Notes under the pieces: generated by a model
What the model saw: the letters and a program-made list of their open reading frames with translations, nothing else
Told to the model about the DNA's origin: nothing
Database searches by the model: none
Source of the DNA: Hyphomicrobiales bacterium
Lineage (GTDB): Bacteria > Pseudomonadota > Alphaproteobacteria > Rhizobiales > Beijerinckiaceae
NCBI GenBank assembly: GCA_026400535.1
Contig: JAPLOU010000026.1
Coordinates: forward strand, 1-36,753
Reading direction: 5' to 3'
DNA length: 36,753 nt
Shown here: positions 1-8,014 of the stretch, in pieces
How the letters are laid out: every line of letters begins with the position of its first letter
How positions within the stretch are numbered: the stretch's first letter is position 1
Made by a program: the position numbers and the translations under genes

Positions 1-6
1 CCACAT
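1..6 (-). CDS. pufA: pufA, LH1 alpha antenna subunit (only first two codons)
   Basis: Only the start codon and a tryptophan codon (Met-Trp) lie inside the window; the rest is beyond the left edge. LH1 alpha subunits commonly begin Met-Trp, and pufA normally follows pufB directly. A strong Shine-Dalgarno AAGGAG (plus-strand 15-20) sits 8 bases before the ATG, and the spacing from the pufB stop is 30 bases. The identity rests on position, the ribosome site and the two residues, so it is a contextual call. Confidence 0.7.
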
Positions 7-36
7 GTCTTGTTCTCCTTTACTTTGCGATGAACA

Positions 37-186
37 TCAGAACCAAGGACGCCACATCCAGATCAGGATGTGGGCGAAAAGCGAGACAGCACCAAAACCC
101 AAAGTTCCCTGAATCATGAACTTGTGGAATTCCTGTGCCTCACCTTCTGTCAGTCCCGTGAGGGACTGCCTGTCTCTGTCAGCCAT
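37..186 (-). CDS. pufB: pufB, light-harvesting 1 beta subunit
   Basis: Encodes a 49-residue LH1 beta antenna polypeptide, which spans the inner membrane once and binds bacteriochlorophyll a and carotenoid in the ring around the reaction centre. The sequence shows an acidic N-terminal part (residues 1-20), His21, a hydrophobic helix, the conserved bacteriochlorophyll-ligand His39 in FAHILIW, and the typical C-terminal WRPW. Length is normal for the family. The start at 186 is preceded by a GAGGAG-like ribosome site about 9 bases upstream; a longer reading frame extends upstream but has no antenna similarity. It follows pufQ after a 157-base gap and precedes pufA, the standard puf order. Very secure call. 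Confidence 0.96.
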   Translation of the reverse strand: MADRDRQSLTGLTEGEAQEFHKFMIQGTLGFGAVSLFAHILIWMWRPWF

Positions 187-343
187 GACCTGACACTCCT
201 CAAACTGGCCGAAGCCGTTACCGCGCCATCCCGCGCGGCTGGGTCGTCCTCGTGAAATCACGATGACTACCTGTCCGGATGCCCGGGCAGGATCCTGGTG
301 TGCGCCTTGGGAACCAGCCGGGAGCAGTCCGCCCCCGCGCCGA
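187..343 (-). other. pufQ-pufB intercistronic region
   Basis: This 157-base gap holds no recognisable gene. It contains a small inverted repeat TCGTGA-TT-TCACGA (minus strand sense; plus 250-263) and the pufB ribosome site. In other puf operons the stretch upstream of pufB is a site of mRNA processing; whether this repeat plays that role is inference. Confidence 0.4.
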
Positions 344-574
344 TCAACCCATGAACGCGAAAGCGATCGTGGCCTCGCTCGAACGGCGCGCCTGCGTGAA
401 AATCGAAACACGGTCCGCTGGACGCGCCAGAAAGCCACTTCCGGCCGGCACAAGGCGCGACAGGATCGCAGCGGCCAGGAATAGCGGATAGGTCAGCGCA
501 ACCAGAAGCCTGAAGGCGAGATGATCCTCGCTGCGGGCCTTTGCACGTGTCATCTCAAAGCGCATGTCTGTCAT
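344..574 (-). CDS. pufQ: pufQ-like protein
   Basis: A 76-residue protein with one predicted membrane helix (about residues 22-43, [20 protein letters not shown]) and a C-terminal segment ending [20 protein letters not shown]. PufQ is a small membrane protein linked to bacteriochlorophyll supply and is normally the first puf gene, between bchZ and pufB, exactly where this gene lies. Sequence resemblance to classical Rhodobacter PufQ is weak, limited mainly to the helix and the C-terminal 'F..AR...E......F' pattern, so the name depends mostly on position, size and topology. The start ATG has AGAGGTG just upstream; a second in-frame ATG lies three codons in. A PpsR box lies about 55 bases before the start codon. 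Confidence 0.65.
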   Translation of the reverse strand: MTDMRFEMTRAKARSEDHLAFRLLVALTYPLFLAAAILSRLVPAGSGFLARPADRVSIFTQARRSSEATIAFAFMG

Positions 575-710
575 GAGTCACCTCTGTCATATGTGTAACA
601 TAGTGCCGGTAAATTGACAGTCTTTTTTGTCAATTTTGTTTGACACTTTCGAATTCAAATTTCCCAATCCAACTTTAGATTTTTAATTAAACTACTTTGA
701 TTTGAATGAC
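575..710 (-). promoter_or_regulatory. puf operon leader and promoter region
   Basis: This 136-base AT-rich stretch between bchZ and pufQ contrasts with the GC-rich genes on both sides. It contains a perfect PpsR box at 628-645. No clear -35/-10 pair with good spacing was found downstream of that box. puf transcription may also read through from bchC-bchX-bchY-bchZ, as is known for the bchCXYZ-puf superoperon in Rhodobacter. Confidence 0.6.
628..645. promoter_or_regulatory. PpsR/CrtJ box before puf
   Basis: TGTCAATTTTGTTTGACA is an exact TGT-N12-ACA palindrome, the operator of the redox repressor PpsR (CrtJ), whose gene lies at 21063-22496. On the minus strand its right arm supplies TTGACA, so a bound repressor would cover a potential -35 element. 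Confidence 0.8.
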
Positions 711-2162
711 TTATTGCGTCGGTCGTCCGGAGAGAAACCCCTGCGCCCGGGACACCGATGTCTCCGTTACCTGCTCAGAACCGGCTTCACGTGCGTCCCG
801 TTCCGCGGCGTCGCGCAGGCGCTTGGCAGCCGAAATCCTGACAAGGACCGGATGCTCCTCGACGACCCGGTCGAGCATCGCTTTCGCCTCGTTGCTCCAG
901 GGCAGCTCCTCATGCAGGCGCGAGGGCGTCGCCTCGATCGCATCCATGTCGGTGCCGAGCGGCAGGATGTTGAACAGCGCGTCGAAGAGCGCGTTGCAGA
1001 CCTCCTGCACCAGATAGGTCGCCCCGGAATAGCCCATGAAGGGTGTTCCCGTGTGGCGGCGGATGATCGCGCCGGGAAAGGAGGCAGGGATGTAGATCGC
1101 GCGCCCTCCGGCCTCGGCCAGATACATGCGCTCATTGTAGCTGCCGAACAGGATCAGCGGCGTCTTGGTCTTGACCAACTCACGCACCTGATCGTTCAGC
1201 GTCTTCTCGCCGGACTTGCGCGACACCGCAAACGTGCAGGGCAGGCCCATTTCGGTTTCGAGGAACTGCCGTATGCCGCGGGTGTAGGTTTCGTTGGCGA
1301 CGATCGCGAACGAGGCGGTCGCGAAGAAGTCCTGCGTCACCGAGCGCCACAGATCCCAGAGCGGCTTGATCGTGGTGTGCTTTTCCCTGGCGATGAACGG
1401 CTCCGGATCAAGGCCGGTGAGTTCGCCAAGCTTGCGCAGGAATTTGGTGGTCGAATGCAGCCCGATCGGGGCCTGAAGATAGGGACGATCCAGCGCCTCG
1501 CAGAGCAGGCGGCCAAACTCGCGATACAGGCAGACATTGACCTCGGCATCACCAAGCTTGCTGATGTCGGCAAGGTGCGTGCCGAGCGGGAAGCACAGAT
1601 TGACCTCGGCCCCGATTCCTTCGATCAGACGGCGGATTTCGGCAACGTCGGAGGGCATGTTGAACATGCCATAGCTCGGACCGATGATGTTGACCTTGGG
1701 CTTTGCGCCGTCCTTGCGGGGCTTCAGCGCCGGGGTCTTCTTCGGTCCGAACTGCTTCCAGAGCCAGGCCATCGCCCGGTTGGCGCATTGCCATTGATCC
1801 TCGTCGATGGTGCGCGGCAGGAAACGCAGGATGTTCGTGCCCTCGGGCGTGACGCCGCCGCCGATCATCTCGGCGATCGAGCCGGTGACCACGACGGAGG
1901 GGAGGCCGGGATCGAGCGTCTTGTGCGCACGCTTCATCGCAGCCTCGGTGCCGTGCTGGCCGAGTTCTTCCTCGCCCAGCCCGGTCACGACGATGGGCAG
2001 TTCATGCGGTGGCAGCGCATCGGTGTAGTGCAGCACCGAGGTCACCGGAAGATTCTCACAGCCAACCGGGCCATCGATGATGACCTGAAGCCCCTTGACG
2101 GCGCAGAAGACATAAACCGCGCCCCAATACCCCCCTGCCCTGTCGTGATCGAGGACCAGCAT
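711..2162 (-). CDS. bchZ: bchZ, chlorophyllide a reductase subunit Z
   Basis: Encodes a 483-residue subunit of chlorophyllide a oxidoreductase (COR). With BchY it forms the nitrogenase MoFe-like catalytic heterotetramer that takes electrons from BchX and reduces the C7=C8 double bond of ring B. The N-terminus ([26 protein letters not shown]) and the following [38 protein letters not shown] region, with its cluster-type cysteine, match BchZ. Length is normal. The start codon overlaps the bchY stop by one base (TGATG), so translation is probably coupled. It ends the bchCXYZ block, and pufQ follows 136 bases later. Confidence 0.96.
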   Translation of the reverse strand: MLVLDHDRAGGYWGAVYVFCAVKGLQVIIDGPVGCENLPVTSVLHYTDALPPHELPIVVTGLGEEELGQHGTEAAMKRAHKTLDPGLPSVVVTGSIAEMIGGGVTPEGTNILRFLPRTIDEDQWQCANRAMAWLWKQFGPKKTPALKPRKDGAKPKVNIIGPSYGMFNMPSDVAEIRRLIEGIGAEVNLCFPLGTHLADISKLGDAEVNVCLYREFGRLLCEALDRPYLQAPIGLHSTTKFLRKLGELTGLDPEPFIAREKHTTIKPLWDLWRSVTQDFFATASFAIVANETYTRGIRQFLETEMGLPCTFAVSRKSGEKTLNDQVRELVKTKTPLILFGSYNERMYLAEAGGRAIYIPASFPGAIIRRHTGTPFMGYSGATYLVQEVCNALFDALFNILPLGTDMDAIEATPSRLHEELPWSNEAKAMLDRVVEEHPVLVRISAAKRLRDAAERDAREAGSEQVTETSVSRAQGFLSGRPTQ

Positions 2163-3766
2163 CAGAGGATCTCCCCGCTCATGCCCATGTCGGTCTTGCC
2201 GAGTTTGGCCAGTTGCTTCTTGCGGAATTCGGGTCGGTCACGCGGGGTGTCTTCCCAGATGCCGGCGGAGTAGCCCTCGCCGACGCCCTCGAAGAACCCC
2301 TTCATCACATCCATGCGGGCCTTGTTGCCCATGGCGGCGTTGACCACCGTCGCGAGCGAGCCCGCGCCGGCCACACCCATCAGCGGCCGGGCCGAGATGA
2401 GATTGGTGAAATAGAGCGAGGGCAGGCCGCGCGACTTCGCATGCTGCACAACCGGCGTGGTGCCGATGGCCAGATCGGGATCATGGAAATCGACCGCAGC
2501 AAGGTCGTTCTCGAGCGAAGCGCGGAACTGCACATGGACGCCGCGCGCTTCAAGCCATTCGCGGTCCGGATCGGACCAGCGGGTGCGCGGGCAGGCCGTG
2601 CCGACATAGGGCACCTTGGCGCCGCTTTCGATCAGCAGGCGCGCAACCAGCAACTCCGATCCCTCATAGCCCGAGACCGTGATCTTGCCATTGATCGGCT
2701 TGGCAGCGAGCGCGCCCCTGATCATCGGCAGGAATTGGTCCTTTGCCGCCTGGACGGTGACTTTGGAGACTTCACAGACCTGGCCGATGGCATCGAGCCA
2801 GGCCGCCGTGCCGTCATGGCCGACAGGTGCGGAGCCGATGACGGGCCGGCCGGCAATTTCGAACTCCCGGACCGAAGCAGTATAGAAGGGATGGATCGCG
2901 GCGACCGCTGCACAGTCGAGCGCGGCATACAGTTCGCGCCATTCGCGGGTCGGCACCACGGGTCCGGCGGCCAACCCGAGCGCACCGAGCATCATGCCGA
3001 TGCCGACGGGATCGGCGGGGAACATCTCGCCGAGCAGCGTCACTGTCCGCTTGTCATTGCGCCCGCCGCGCGGGGCTGCGACCGGGCCGGCCTCAGCCTC
3101 CTTGCGGGCGAAGTTGAGCATGGCGCCGGCCAGCACATCCTTGGCTTCGGCATGGGTGGGCACGCCGAAACCGGGAACATCGATGCCGATGATGCGCACA
3201 CCGTCGATCGTGTCGGGCAGCAGCCGCAGCGGCACGCCCGATGCGGTGGGCACGCACAGGTTGATGATGACGATGGTGTCGTACTTGTGCGGATCGGCCA
3301 GAAGATGGACCGCGTCGCGAATGTCCTCGAACAGCTTGCCGGTGACGAGCGTTTCCGAGTTGAACGGAACGTAGCCGACCGTGCGCTTGGCGCCGTAAAA
3401 ATGCGAGGTGAAGGTCAGGCCATAGACGCAGCAGGCCGAACCCGACAGAATCGTTGCCGTCCGGCGCATGCGCAGTCCGACGCGCAAGGAACCAAAAGCC
3501 GGGCACATGCTCTGTGGCTGGTCGTGCGGGCCGACCGGATAATCGGCAGCATAGCGCTCAAGCGTGTCGCTGGCGCCCGCCGCCACCGCCGCTTTGCGCA
3601 TCTGGTCTCGACCGGCATGGCAGCCATTGCCCAGTGCTTCGGCCTTCACCACCGCCCGGGTCGCCGCAGCGATCTCCCCGGCGGATGGCGCGGCCTTGAC
3701 CGCCTCGATGACAGGCGCTGCTGCCGGCTTGGCTGCCGTGTTGAGGTTGTCGATCAGCGTGACCAT
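2162..3766 (-). CDS. bchY: bchY, chlorophyllide a reductase subunit Y
   Basis: Encodes a 534-residue subunit, partner of BchZ in the COR catalytic component. Recognisable segments include [50 protein letters not shown] and [17 protein letters not shown], carrying the conserved cysteines that would ligate the Fe-S cluster. The first ~30 residues are Ala-rich. The start MVTLIDN at 3766 was chosen over an upstream in-frame one because GAGG lies just before it and the bchX stop is only 11 bases away. The gene is followed without a gap by bchZ. Confidence 0.95.
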   Translation of the reverse strand: MVTLIDNLNTAAKPAAAPVIEAVKAAPSAGEIAAATRAVVKAEALGNGCHAGRDQMRKAAVAAGASDTLERYAADYPVGPHDQPQSMCPAFGSLRVGLRMRRTATILSGSACCVYGLTFTSHFYGAKRTVGYVPFNSETLVTGKLFEDIRDAVHLLADPHKYDTIVIINLCVPTASGVPLRLLPDTIDGVRIIGIDVPGFGVPTHAEAKDVLAGAMLNFARKEAEAGPVAAPRGGRNDKRTVTLLGEMFPADPVGIGMMLGALGLAAGPVVPTREWRELYAALDCAAVAAIHPFYTASVREFEIAGRPVIGSAPVGHDGTAAWLDAIGQVCEVSKVTVQAAKDQFLPMIRGALAAKPINGKITVSGYEGSELLVARLLIESGAKVPYVGTACPRTRWSDPDREWLEARGVHVQFRASLENDLAAVDFHDPDLAIGTTPVVQHAKSRGLPSLYFTNLISARPLMGVAGAGSLATVVNAAMGNKARMDVMKGFFEGVGEGYSAGIWEDTPRDRPEFRKKQLAKLGKTDMGMSGEIL

Positions 3767-3777
3767 GACGGACGGCC

Positions 3778-4809
3778 TCACGCTTCGTCGTAGACGACTT
3801 CGAGTGTCGGCTTTTCCGACACAACCCCGCCGCACATGTCGGCGAGCGAGGCCGGCTGGAGCACGTAGTCGCGGCCTGTCGTGTCGGCGGAAAACAGGCC
3901 GAGCAGACCGTCAGAGCTCATCGGCGCCGGGCGCATCGGCTTGCTCTCGCCGACATTCAGGGCCAGTTCCTCGAACATCGGACCCCAGCGGTCACCCGGG
4001 CGGCCAATGATATGGTAGTTCGCGCTCTTGCGGCGGATGTCCTCATCGGCCGGGATCGAGGCCAGCACGGGAATGCCGACCGACGCGGCGAAGGCCGCAG
4101 CCTCGCCGGTGCCGTCATCCTTGTTGATGACCATGCCGGCAACCCCGACATTGCCGCCAAGCTTGCGGAAGTATTCCACCGCCGAACAGACATTGTTGGC
4201 GACATAGAGCGATTGCAGGTCGTTCGAGCCGACCACAATGACCTTCTGGCACATGTCGCGCGCGATCGGCAGGCCGAAGCCGCCGCAGACCACGTCACCG
4301 AGGAAGTCGAGCAGCACATAATCGAAACCCCACTCGTGAAAGCCGAGCTTCTCCAGCAACTCGAAGCCATGGATGATGCCTCGGCCGCCGCAGCCGCGGC
4401 CAACCTCCGGCCCGCCGAGCTCCATGGCGAAGACGCCGTCGCGCTTGAAACAGACGTCCTCGATCCTGACCTCCTCGCCCGCCGCCTTCTTGCGGGCCGA
4501 GGTCTCGATGATGGTCGGGCAGGCCTTGCCTCCGAACAGGAGCGAGGTGGTGTCGGATTTCGGATCGCAGCCGATCAGCAGCACCCGCTTGCCCTGCTGC
4601 GCCATCATGTAGCTCAGATTGGCGAGCGTGAAGGACTTCCCGATGCCGCCCTTGCCGTAGATCGCGATGATCTGCGTCTTGGTTTCATGCACCGCATCCT
4701 CGGTGAGGTCAGGACCGGGAGCCGGGACGGCGCCGACGCCATGGGCTGCCAGAGCCGCATTCAGGGCCTGCTTGGACGGGGGCGGTGCAAGTGTCGTCGT
4801 GGCGCTCAT
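3778..4809 (-). CDS. bchX: bchX, chlorophyllide a reductase iron protein
   Basis: Encodes a 343-residue nitrogenase NifH-like ATPase that delivers electrons to BchYZ. The P-loop YGKGGIGKS is at residues 51-59. The two cysteines that hold the [4Fe-4S] cluster shared between subunits are seen at Cys140 (GRGCGGRG) and Cys175 (GDVVCGGFG). An N-terminal extension of about 45 residues precedes the P-loop domain, as is usual for BchX and distinguishes it from the shorter BchL. The start ATG overlaps the bchC stop (ATGA), so the two genes are translationally coupled. Confidence 0.97.
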   Translation of the reverse strand: MSATTTLAPPPSKQALNAALAAHGVGAVPAPGPDLTEDAVHETKTQIIAIYGKGGIGKSFTLANLSYMMAQQGKRVLLIGCDPKSDTTSLLFGGKACPTIIETSARKKAAGEEVRIEDVCFKRDGVFAMELGGPEVGRGCGGRGIIHGFELLEKLGFHEWGFDYVLLDFLGDVVCGGFGLPIARDMCQKVIVVGSNDLQSLYVANNVCSAVEYFRKLGGNVGVAGMVINKDDGTGEAAAFAASVGIPVLASIPADEDIRRKSANYHIIGRPGDRWGPMFEELALNVGESKPMRPAPMSSDGLLGLFSADTTGRDYVLQPASLADMCGGVVSEKPTLEVVYDEA

Positions 4810-5741
4810 GGGCAGGTCCTCCAGTCGAGAATCATCTTCACGCAGGCCGGATCGGCGAATGCGGTTTCGTAGGCATGGGCCGCATCTCCGACGGAGCTGC
4901 GGTGGGTGATCAGACCATCGAGGGACAGCCGCCCCTCGGTGATCAGGGTCATGACAGCGGCCAGGTCAGCGGGCTGGAACTCGGCTGCGATCCGCAGCTT
5001 GGCCTCGCGCATGAAGGCGGGCGGAAACACAAACGACAGCGGCGCCTCGTAGAACCCGGCAAGCACAACCTCGCCGCCGCGGGCGAGGCGGGCGATCAGG
5101 GTGTCAAGCAGCTTGCCATCGCCGCTGACATCATAGATCGAGCGGTAGTCGCAGCGTGCGTCGGTGGCGGGATCGATCACCTCGTAACCGACAGCGCCGC
5201 TCATGCGCACGGGGTTCTTCTCCCAGACGGTGGGAGCGCCGCCGAGCGCGACGGCGAGGCGCGCCAGCAGACGCCCGAGGACGCCGTGGCCGACGACCAG
5301 GTCAGGCAATGCGCCGCCGACAAAGGCATGACTGGCCGTCGCGGCCAGCGCCAGCAGCACGCCATTCTCTCCAAGGCTGGCCGGAACCGGAATGACCTTG
5401 GCGCCTGCGGCAATCAGGTGATGGGCCGCGCCGCCGAACAGGCCGCTGATGCCCTGAAAGCAGCGCGCGCCGGGCACGAACACATGCTCGCCGACCGTCC
5501 GTCCTGAGGCCGGACCGGCCTTGCGGACGATTCCAACGGTCTCGTAACCCGGAATCAGCGGGTATTGCAGACCGGGGAACTGCGGCATGCGGCCGGTCCA
5601 GAGCAGCCGCTCCGTGCCTGTGCTGATGCCGGACCAGAGGACCTCGACCATCACGTCGGCCTCCGTCGCGGCGATCAACCCGACCATGTCGAGCTTGATG
5701 CTGCGCGGCTCCCTGAGAACGATGGCCATGGTGTTCTTCAC
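4806..5741 (-). CDS. bchC: bchC, bacteriochlorophyllide a dehydrogenase
   Basis: Encodes a 311-residue medium-chain dehydrogenase-like enzyme that oxidises the C3 hydroxyethyl group to the acetyl group of bacteriochlorophyllide a. Seen are SGISTGTERLLWTG, a PGYETVG segment, and a nucleotide-binding region around VVGHGVLGRLLARL. The reading frame begins with GTG at 5741, which has AGG six bases upstream; an ATG four codons later (5729) is an alternative with a weaker site. It is the first gene of bchCXYZ and has its own promoter with tandem PpsR boxes just upstream. Confidence 0.95.
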   Translation of the reverse strand: MKNTMAIVLREPRSIKLDMVGLIAATEADVMVEVLWSGISTGTERLLWTGRMPQFPGLQYPLIPGYETVGIVRKAGPASGRTVGEHVFVPGARCFQGISGLFGGAAHHLIAAGAKVIPVPASLGENGVLLALAATASHAFVGGALPDLVVGHGVLGRLLARLAVALGGAPTVWEKNPVRMSGAVGYEVIDPATDARCDYRSIYDVSGDGKLLDTLIARLARGGEVVLAGFYEAPLSFVFPPAFMREAKLRIAAEFQPADLAAVMTLITEGRLSLDGLITHRSSVGDAAHAYETAFADPACVKMILDWRTCP

Positions 5742-5785
5742 GACACCTGATCCCCCTTGTATGCCGCCTGGAACGCAGGTCGGCT

Positions 5786-5803
5786 TGTCATGATATCCAG
5801 ACG
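5786..5803. promoter_or_regulatory. Degenerate PpsR box, bchC promoter (second box)
   Basis: TGTCATGATATCCAGACG is TGT-N12-ACG, one mismatch from the PpsR consensus. It is separated from the perfect box at 5812-5829 by exactly 8 bases and covers the predicted bchC -10 element. Paired boxes 8 bases apart are the arrangement described for cooperative CrtJ/PpsR binding at bchC in Rhodobacter. Confidence 0.65.
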
Positions 5804-5817
5804 TCTTTATCTGTCAA
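5790..5817 (-). promoter_or_regulatory. Predicted sigma-70 type promoter of bchC
   Basis: On the minus strand, TTGACA (plus 5812-5817) is followed after 16 bases by TATCAT (plus 5790-5795), five of six matches to the -10 consensus. The two hexamers fall inside the two PpsR boxes, so repressor binding would block polymerase. The bchC start codon is about 50 bases downstream. Confidence 0.6.
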
Positions 5818-5829
5818 TTTGGATAGACA
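5812..5829. promoter_or_regulatory. PpsR/CrtJ box before bchC (perfect)
   Basis: TGTCAATTTGGATAGACA matches TGT-N12-ACA exactly. It lies in the 99-base gap between the crtF stop and the bchC start and overlaps the predicted bchC -35 hexamer. Confidence 0.8.
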
Positions 5830-5840
5830 CTTACATCACC

Positions 5841-7010
5841 TTATATGATTGGCTTGCGCGCCTGGATCAGTCCGGACAACAACGGACGCGGGGTCGTGAT
5901 CTGGCGGGCCTCGATGAAGCCTGCCTTTGCCAGCATAGCGATCAGTTCGGCGGGACTGCGCGCCCTGCCCCGGCCCATGGCCAGCAGGTAAAAGCCGAAA
6001 TAGGCGTCCGCCATCGGCGCGGAGGCGCTGTCGCCTGCCATTGGCTCCGCGATCAGCAAGGTCCCGCCGGGCTCGAGCGCGGCATGAATGGCGCCGAGCA
6101 GATGCTGCACGGTGTCGTCGCCGTGATCATGCGCGATCCGGACCAGCGTGATCAGGTCAGCGCCCATGGGCAGATCCTGATGCGAGAAGGAACCGCCGAC
6201 CAGCGTCGTCCGCGCCGTGAGCCCTGCGCCAGCGAATCGCGGCCGTGCGGTTTCGACGACAGCCGGCAGGTCGAACAGGGTGAGGGCAAGGCCTGGCGCG
6301 CGCTTTGCCGCCGAGCGCAGGAAGGACCCGTCGCCACCCCCGACATCCATCAGCCGCCGATGCCGGCTGACGTCATAGGCGTCGAGCACGTCTTCGGCGA
6401 CAAACTGCTGCGAGGTCGCCATCAGTTCCGTGTAGGGGACGACCGCATCAGGGGCGAGCGCCGCCGGCTCAACGCCGTCCGCATAGGGCCAATAGCGCTT
6501 GAGCTCAGTCTCGCCGACCTCACCACGCAGCAGCGCAACCGGGTCGGCCATGTCGGCATAGAACATGGCATGATGTTCGATCATCGCCTTGACGCCGGGA
6601 TTGGCGCGCATCGCGGCGCCGTTTTGTCCGAGCCCGTAGCGATCCGCACTGCGGGCCTGCAGCAGATCCAGCGAAACGGCTGCCAGGACGAGGCGGCGGG
6701 CAGCATCCTGACCGAGCCCGGTGTGCCGGGCGATCGCCTCCAGCGTCAGCGGCTGCCGCGCCAGAAGCTCGAACAGGTCAAGTTTCACGCAGGCAAACAG
6801 GACCTGCGAATAGACAAAGCCGGCACACAGATCAAAGCAGGCGCGCGCCCGCCTGGCTGATACGGATCGTGTCAGTGGGAAGCGCGCCGCCATGATCTGG
6901 AAGCGCTGGCTGGCCAGAATCCTGTCCCGCAAGCCATAGGCCCTGTCGACCAGGCGAGCCCATGGCGACAGCGCGGACGGCTCATCCGGCATGCTGCTGA
7001 CGCGCCCCAT
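5841..7010 (-). CDS. crtF: crtF, demethylspheroidene O-methyltransferase
   Basis: Encodes a 389-residue SAM-dependent O-methyltransferase that methylates the tertiary C1 hydroxyl group of hydroxylated acyclic carotenoids, a step to spheroidene/spirilloxanthin-type pigments. An N-terminal dimerisation/winged-helix-like part (KLDLFELLARQPLTLEAIARHTGL) precedes the SAM-binding motif LMDVGGGDGSFL near residue 225 and a C-terminal LIAEPMAG segment, typical of the family. The start at 7010 is preceded by a run of seven G's eight bases upstream; a GTG at 7025 and an ATG at 6992 are alternatives. It follows crtE by 24 bases and is presumably co-transcribed with it. Confidence 0.93.
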   Translation of the reverse strand: MGRVSSMPDEPSALSPWARLVDRAYGLRDRILASQRFQIMAARFPLTRSVSARRARACFDLCAGFVYSQVLFACVKLDLFELLARQPLTLEAIARHTGLGQDAARRLVLAAVSLDLLQARSADRYGLGQNGAAMRANPGVKAMIEHHAMFYADMADPVALLRGEVGETELKRYWPYADGVEPAALAPDAVVPYTELMATSQQFVAEDVLDAYDVSRHRRLMDVGGGDGSFLRSAAKRAPGLALTLFDLPAVVETARPRFAGAGLTARTTLVGGSFSHQDLPMGADLITLVRIAHDHGDDTVQHLLGAIHAALEPGGTLLIAEPMAGDSASAPMADAYFGFYLLAMGRGRARSPAELIAMLAKAGFIEARQITTPRPLLSGLIQARKPII

Positions 7011-7034
7011 GGACGACCCCCCCACGGCCCCGGC

Positions 7035-7895
7035 TCAGGCGGCGCGAATGTGCAGCTCCGCCGGCAGGAAGGCCGTCGCCTCGCGTTCGATGGCGGTTTT
7101 CAGGGCCATCTGGCCAGGGCAGGCCGGAATCGCGTCGACAGCCTCGGCGATCAGCCGGTCAAGCCAACCGATGGCGCCCGCCATGCCGAGCTCCTTGACG
7201 GCGTTGGGACGGCCGCGGGCCGCATCCTGCCCTGCCGGTTTGCCCATTTCCTCGGAGGTGTCAGCCGCATCGCGGATATCGTCGGCGACCTGATAGGCGC
7301 AGCCGAGGCGCTCGCCGAGTATACGCCACGCCAACGGGTCATGTCCGGCGGCCAGCGCGCCCGATGAGGTCGCGGCCGCGAACAGGGACGACGTCTTGGC
7401 ACGATGATACTCCGCAATCGGGATCATCGCCTCGCTTTCCCAGGCCTGCCCGGCGCAGATTCCATGCGGCGCTCCGCCGGCCTGAGCGACGATGCTGACC
7501 AGCCCCGCCATCTTGTGCGGCGACTGGACGACGCCGCGCGCGATGGTTTCGAAGGCCAGCACGATCAAGGCGTCGCCGGCAAGCACGGCGATTGGCTCGC
7601 CATAGACCTTGTGGACGGTCGGCTTGCCGCGCCTGAGATCGGCATCGTCGAAACAAGGCAAATCATCATGCACCAGCGAGGCGCAATGCAGGAACTCAAT
7701 CGCGCAGGCCGCAGCATCGGCAGCCGCCGGATCAGGATCACCGCAGGCCCTGGCAACCGTGATGGCCAGGCGCGGCCTCAGACGATGACCGCCCGGGAAG
7801 ACGGCATACTGCAAGGCGGAGGCGAGCTTGGGCGGACATGAGGCCTGTGTGATGGATAACGCCGATTGCATCGCGGTCTCGATCCGTCTCATCAT
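7035..7895 (-). CDS. crtE: crtE, geranylgeranyl diphosphate synthase
   Basis: Encodes a 286-residue polyprenyl diphosphate synthase producing the C20 precursor for both carotenoids and the bacteriochlorophyll tail. The first aspartate-rich motif DDLPCFDDADLRRG lies at residues 77-90, and the second is DDIRD (205-209; more often DDILD in the family). GGHRLRP (35-41) is the usual substrate-binding segment. Two ATG codons stand side by side at the start (7895 and 7892). The gene is divergent from crtD, and the gap between them carries a PpsR box. Confidence 0.95.
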   Translation of the reverse strand: MMRRIETAMQSALSITQASCPPKLASALQYAVFPGGHRLRPRLAITVARACGDPDPAAADAAACAIEFLHCASLVHDDLPCFDDADLRRGKPTVHKVYGEPIAVLAGDALIVLAFETIARGVVQSPHKMAGLVSIVAQAGGAPHGICAGQAWESEAMIPIAEYHRAKTSSLFAAATSSGALAAGHDPLAWRILGERLGCAYQVADDIRDAADTSEEMGKPAGQDAARGRPNAVKELGMAGAIGWLDRLIAEAVDAIPACPGQMALKTAIEREATAFLPAELHIRAA

Positions 7896-8014
7896 GGTCG
7901 CGTCCCCCCAGCATGCCGAGATCTGTCACTTTAAATTGACACTTGCACAGTCCGATAGAATGGACATTCATAGGACATTGTCAATCAGGTCGAGACCGGA
8001 CACGCAGGAGACCG
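7896..8014. promoter_or_regulatory. Divergent crtE / crtD promoter region
   Basis: This 119-base spacer separates minus-strand crtE from plus-strand crtD. A perfect PpsR box (7924-7941) would allow one repressor to control both directions. TTGACA at 7936-7941 could serve as a -35 for crtD, but no convincing -10 was found at the right distance. Confidence 0.6.
7924..7941. promoter_or_regulatory. PpsR/CrtJ box between crtE and crtD
   Basis: TGTCACTTTAAATTGACA is an exact TGT-N12-ACA match in the divergent crtE/crtD spacer. Confidence 0.8.

Noticed and set aside
690..706. Possible FNR-type site (TTGAT...) near the bchZ end
   Set aside because: Only the left half TTGAT is present; the right half ATCAA is missing at the needed spacing.
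702..2273. 523-codon plus-strand frame over bchZ, and a 526-codon one over bchY (2213-3793)
   Set aside because: Both are antisense shadows of clearly conserved genes and lack family features or ribosome sites.
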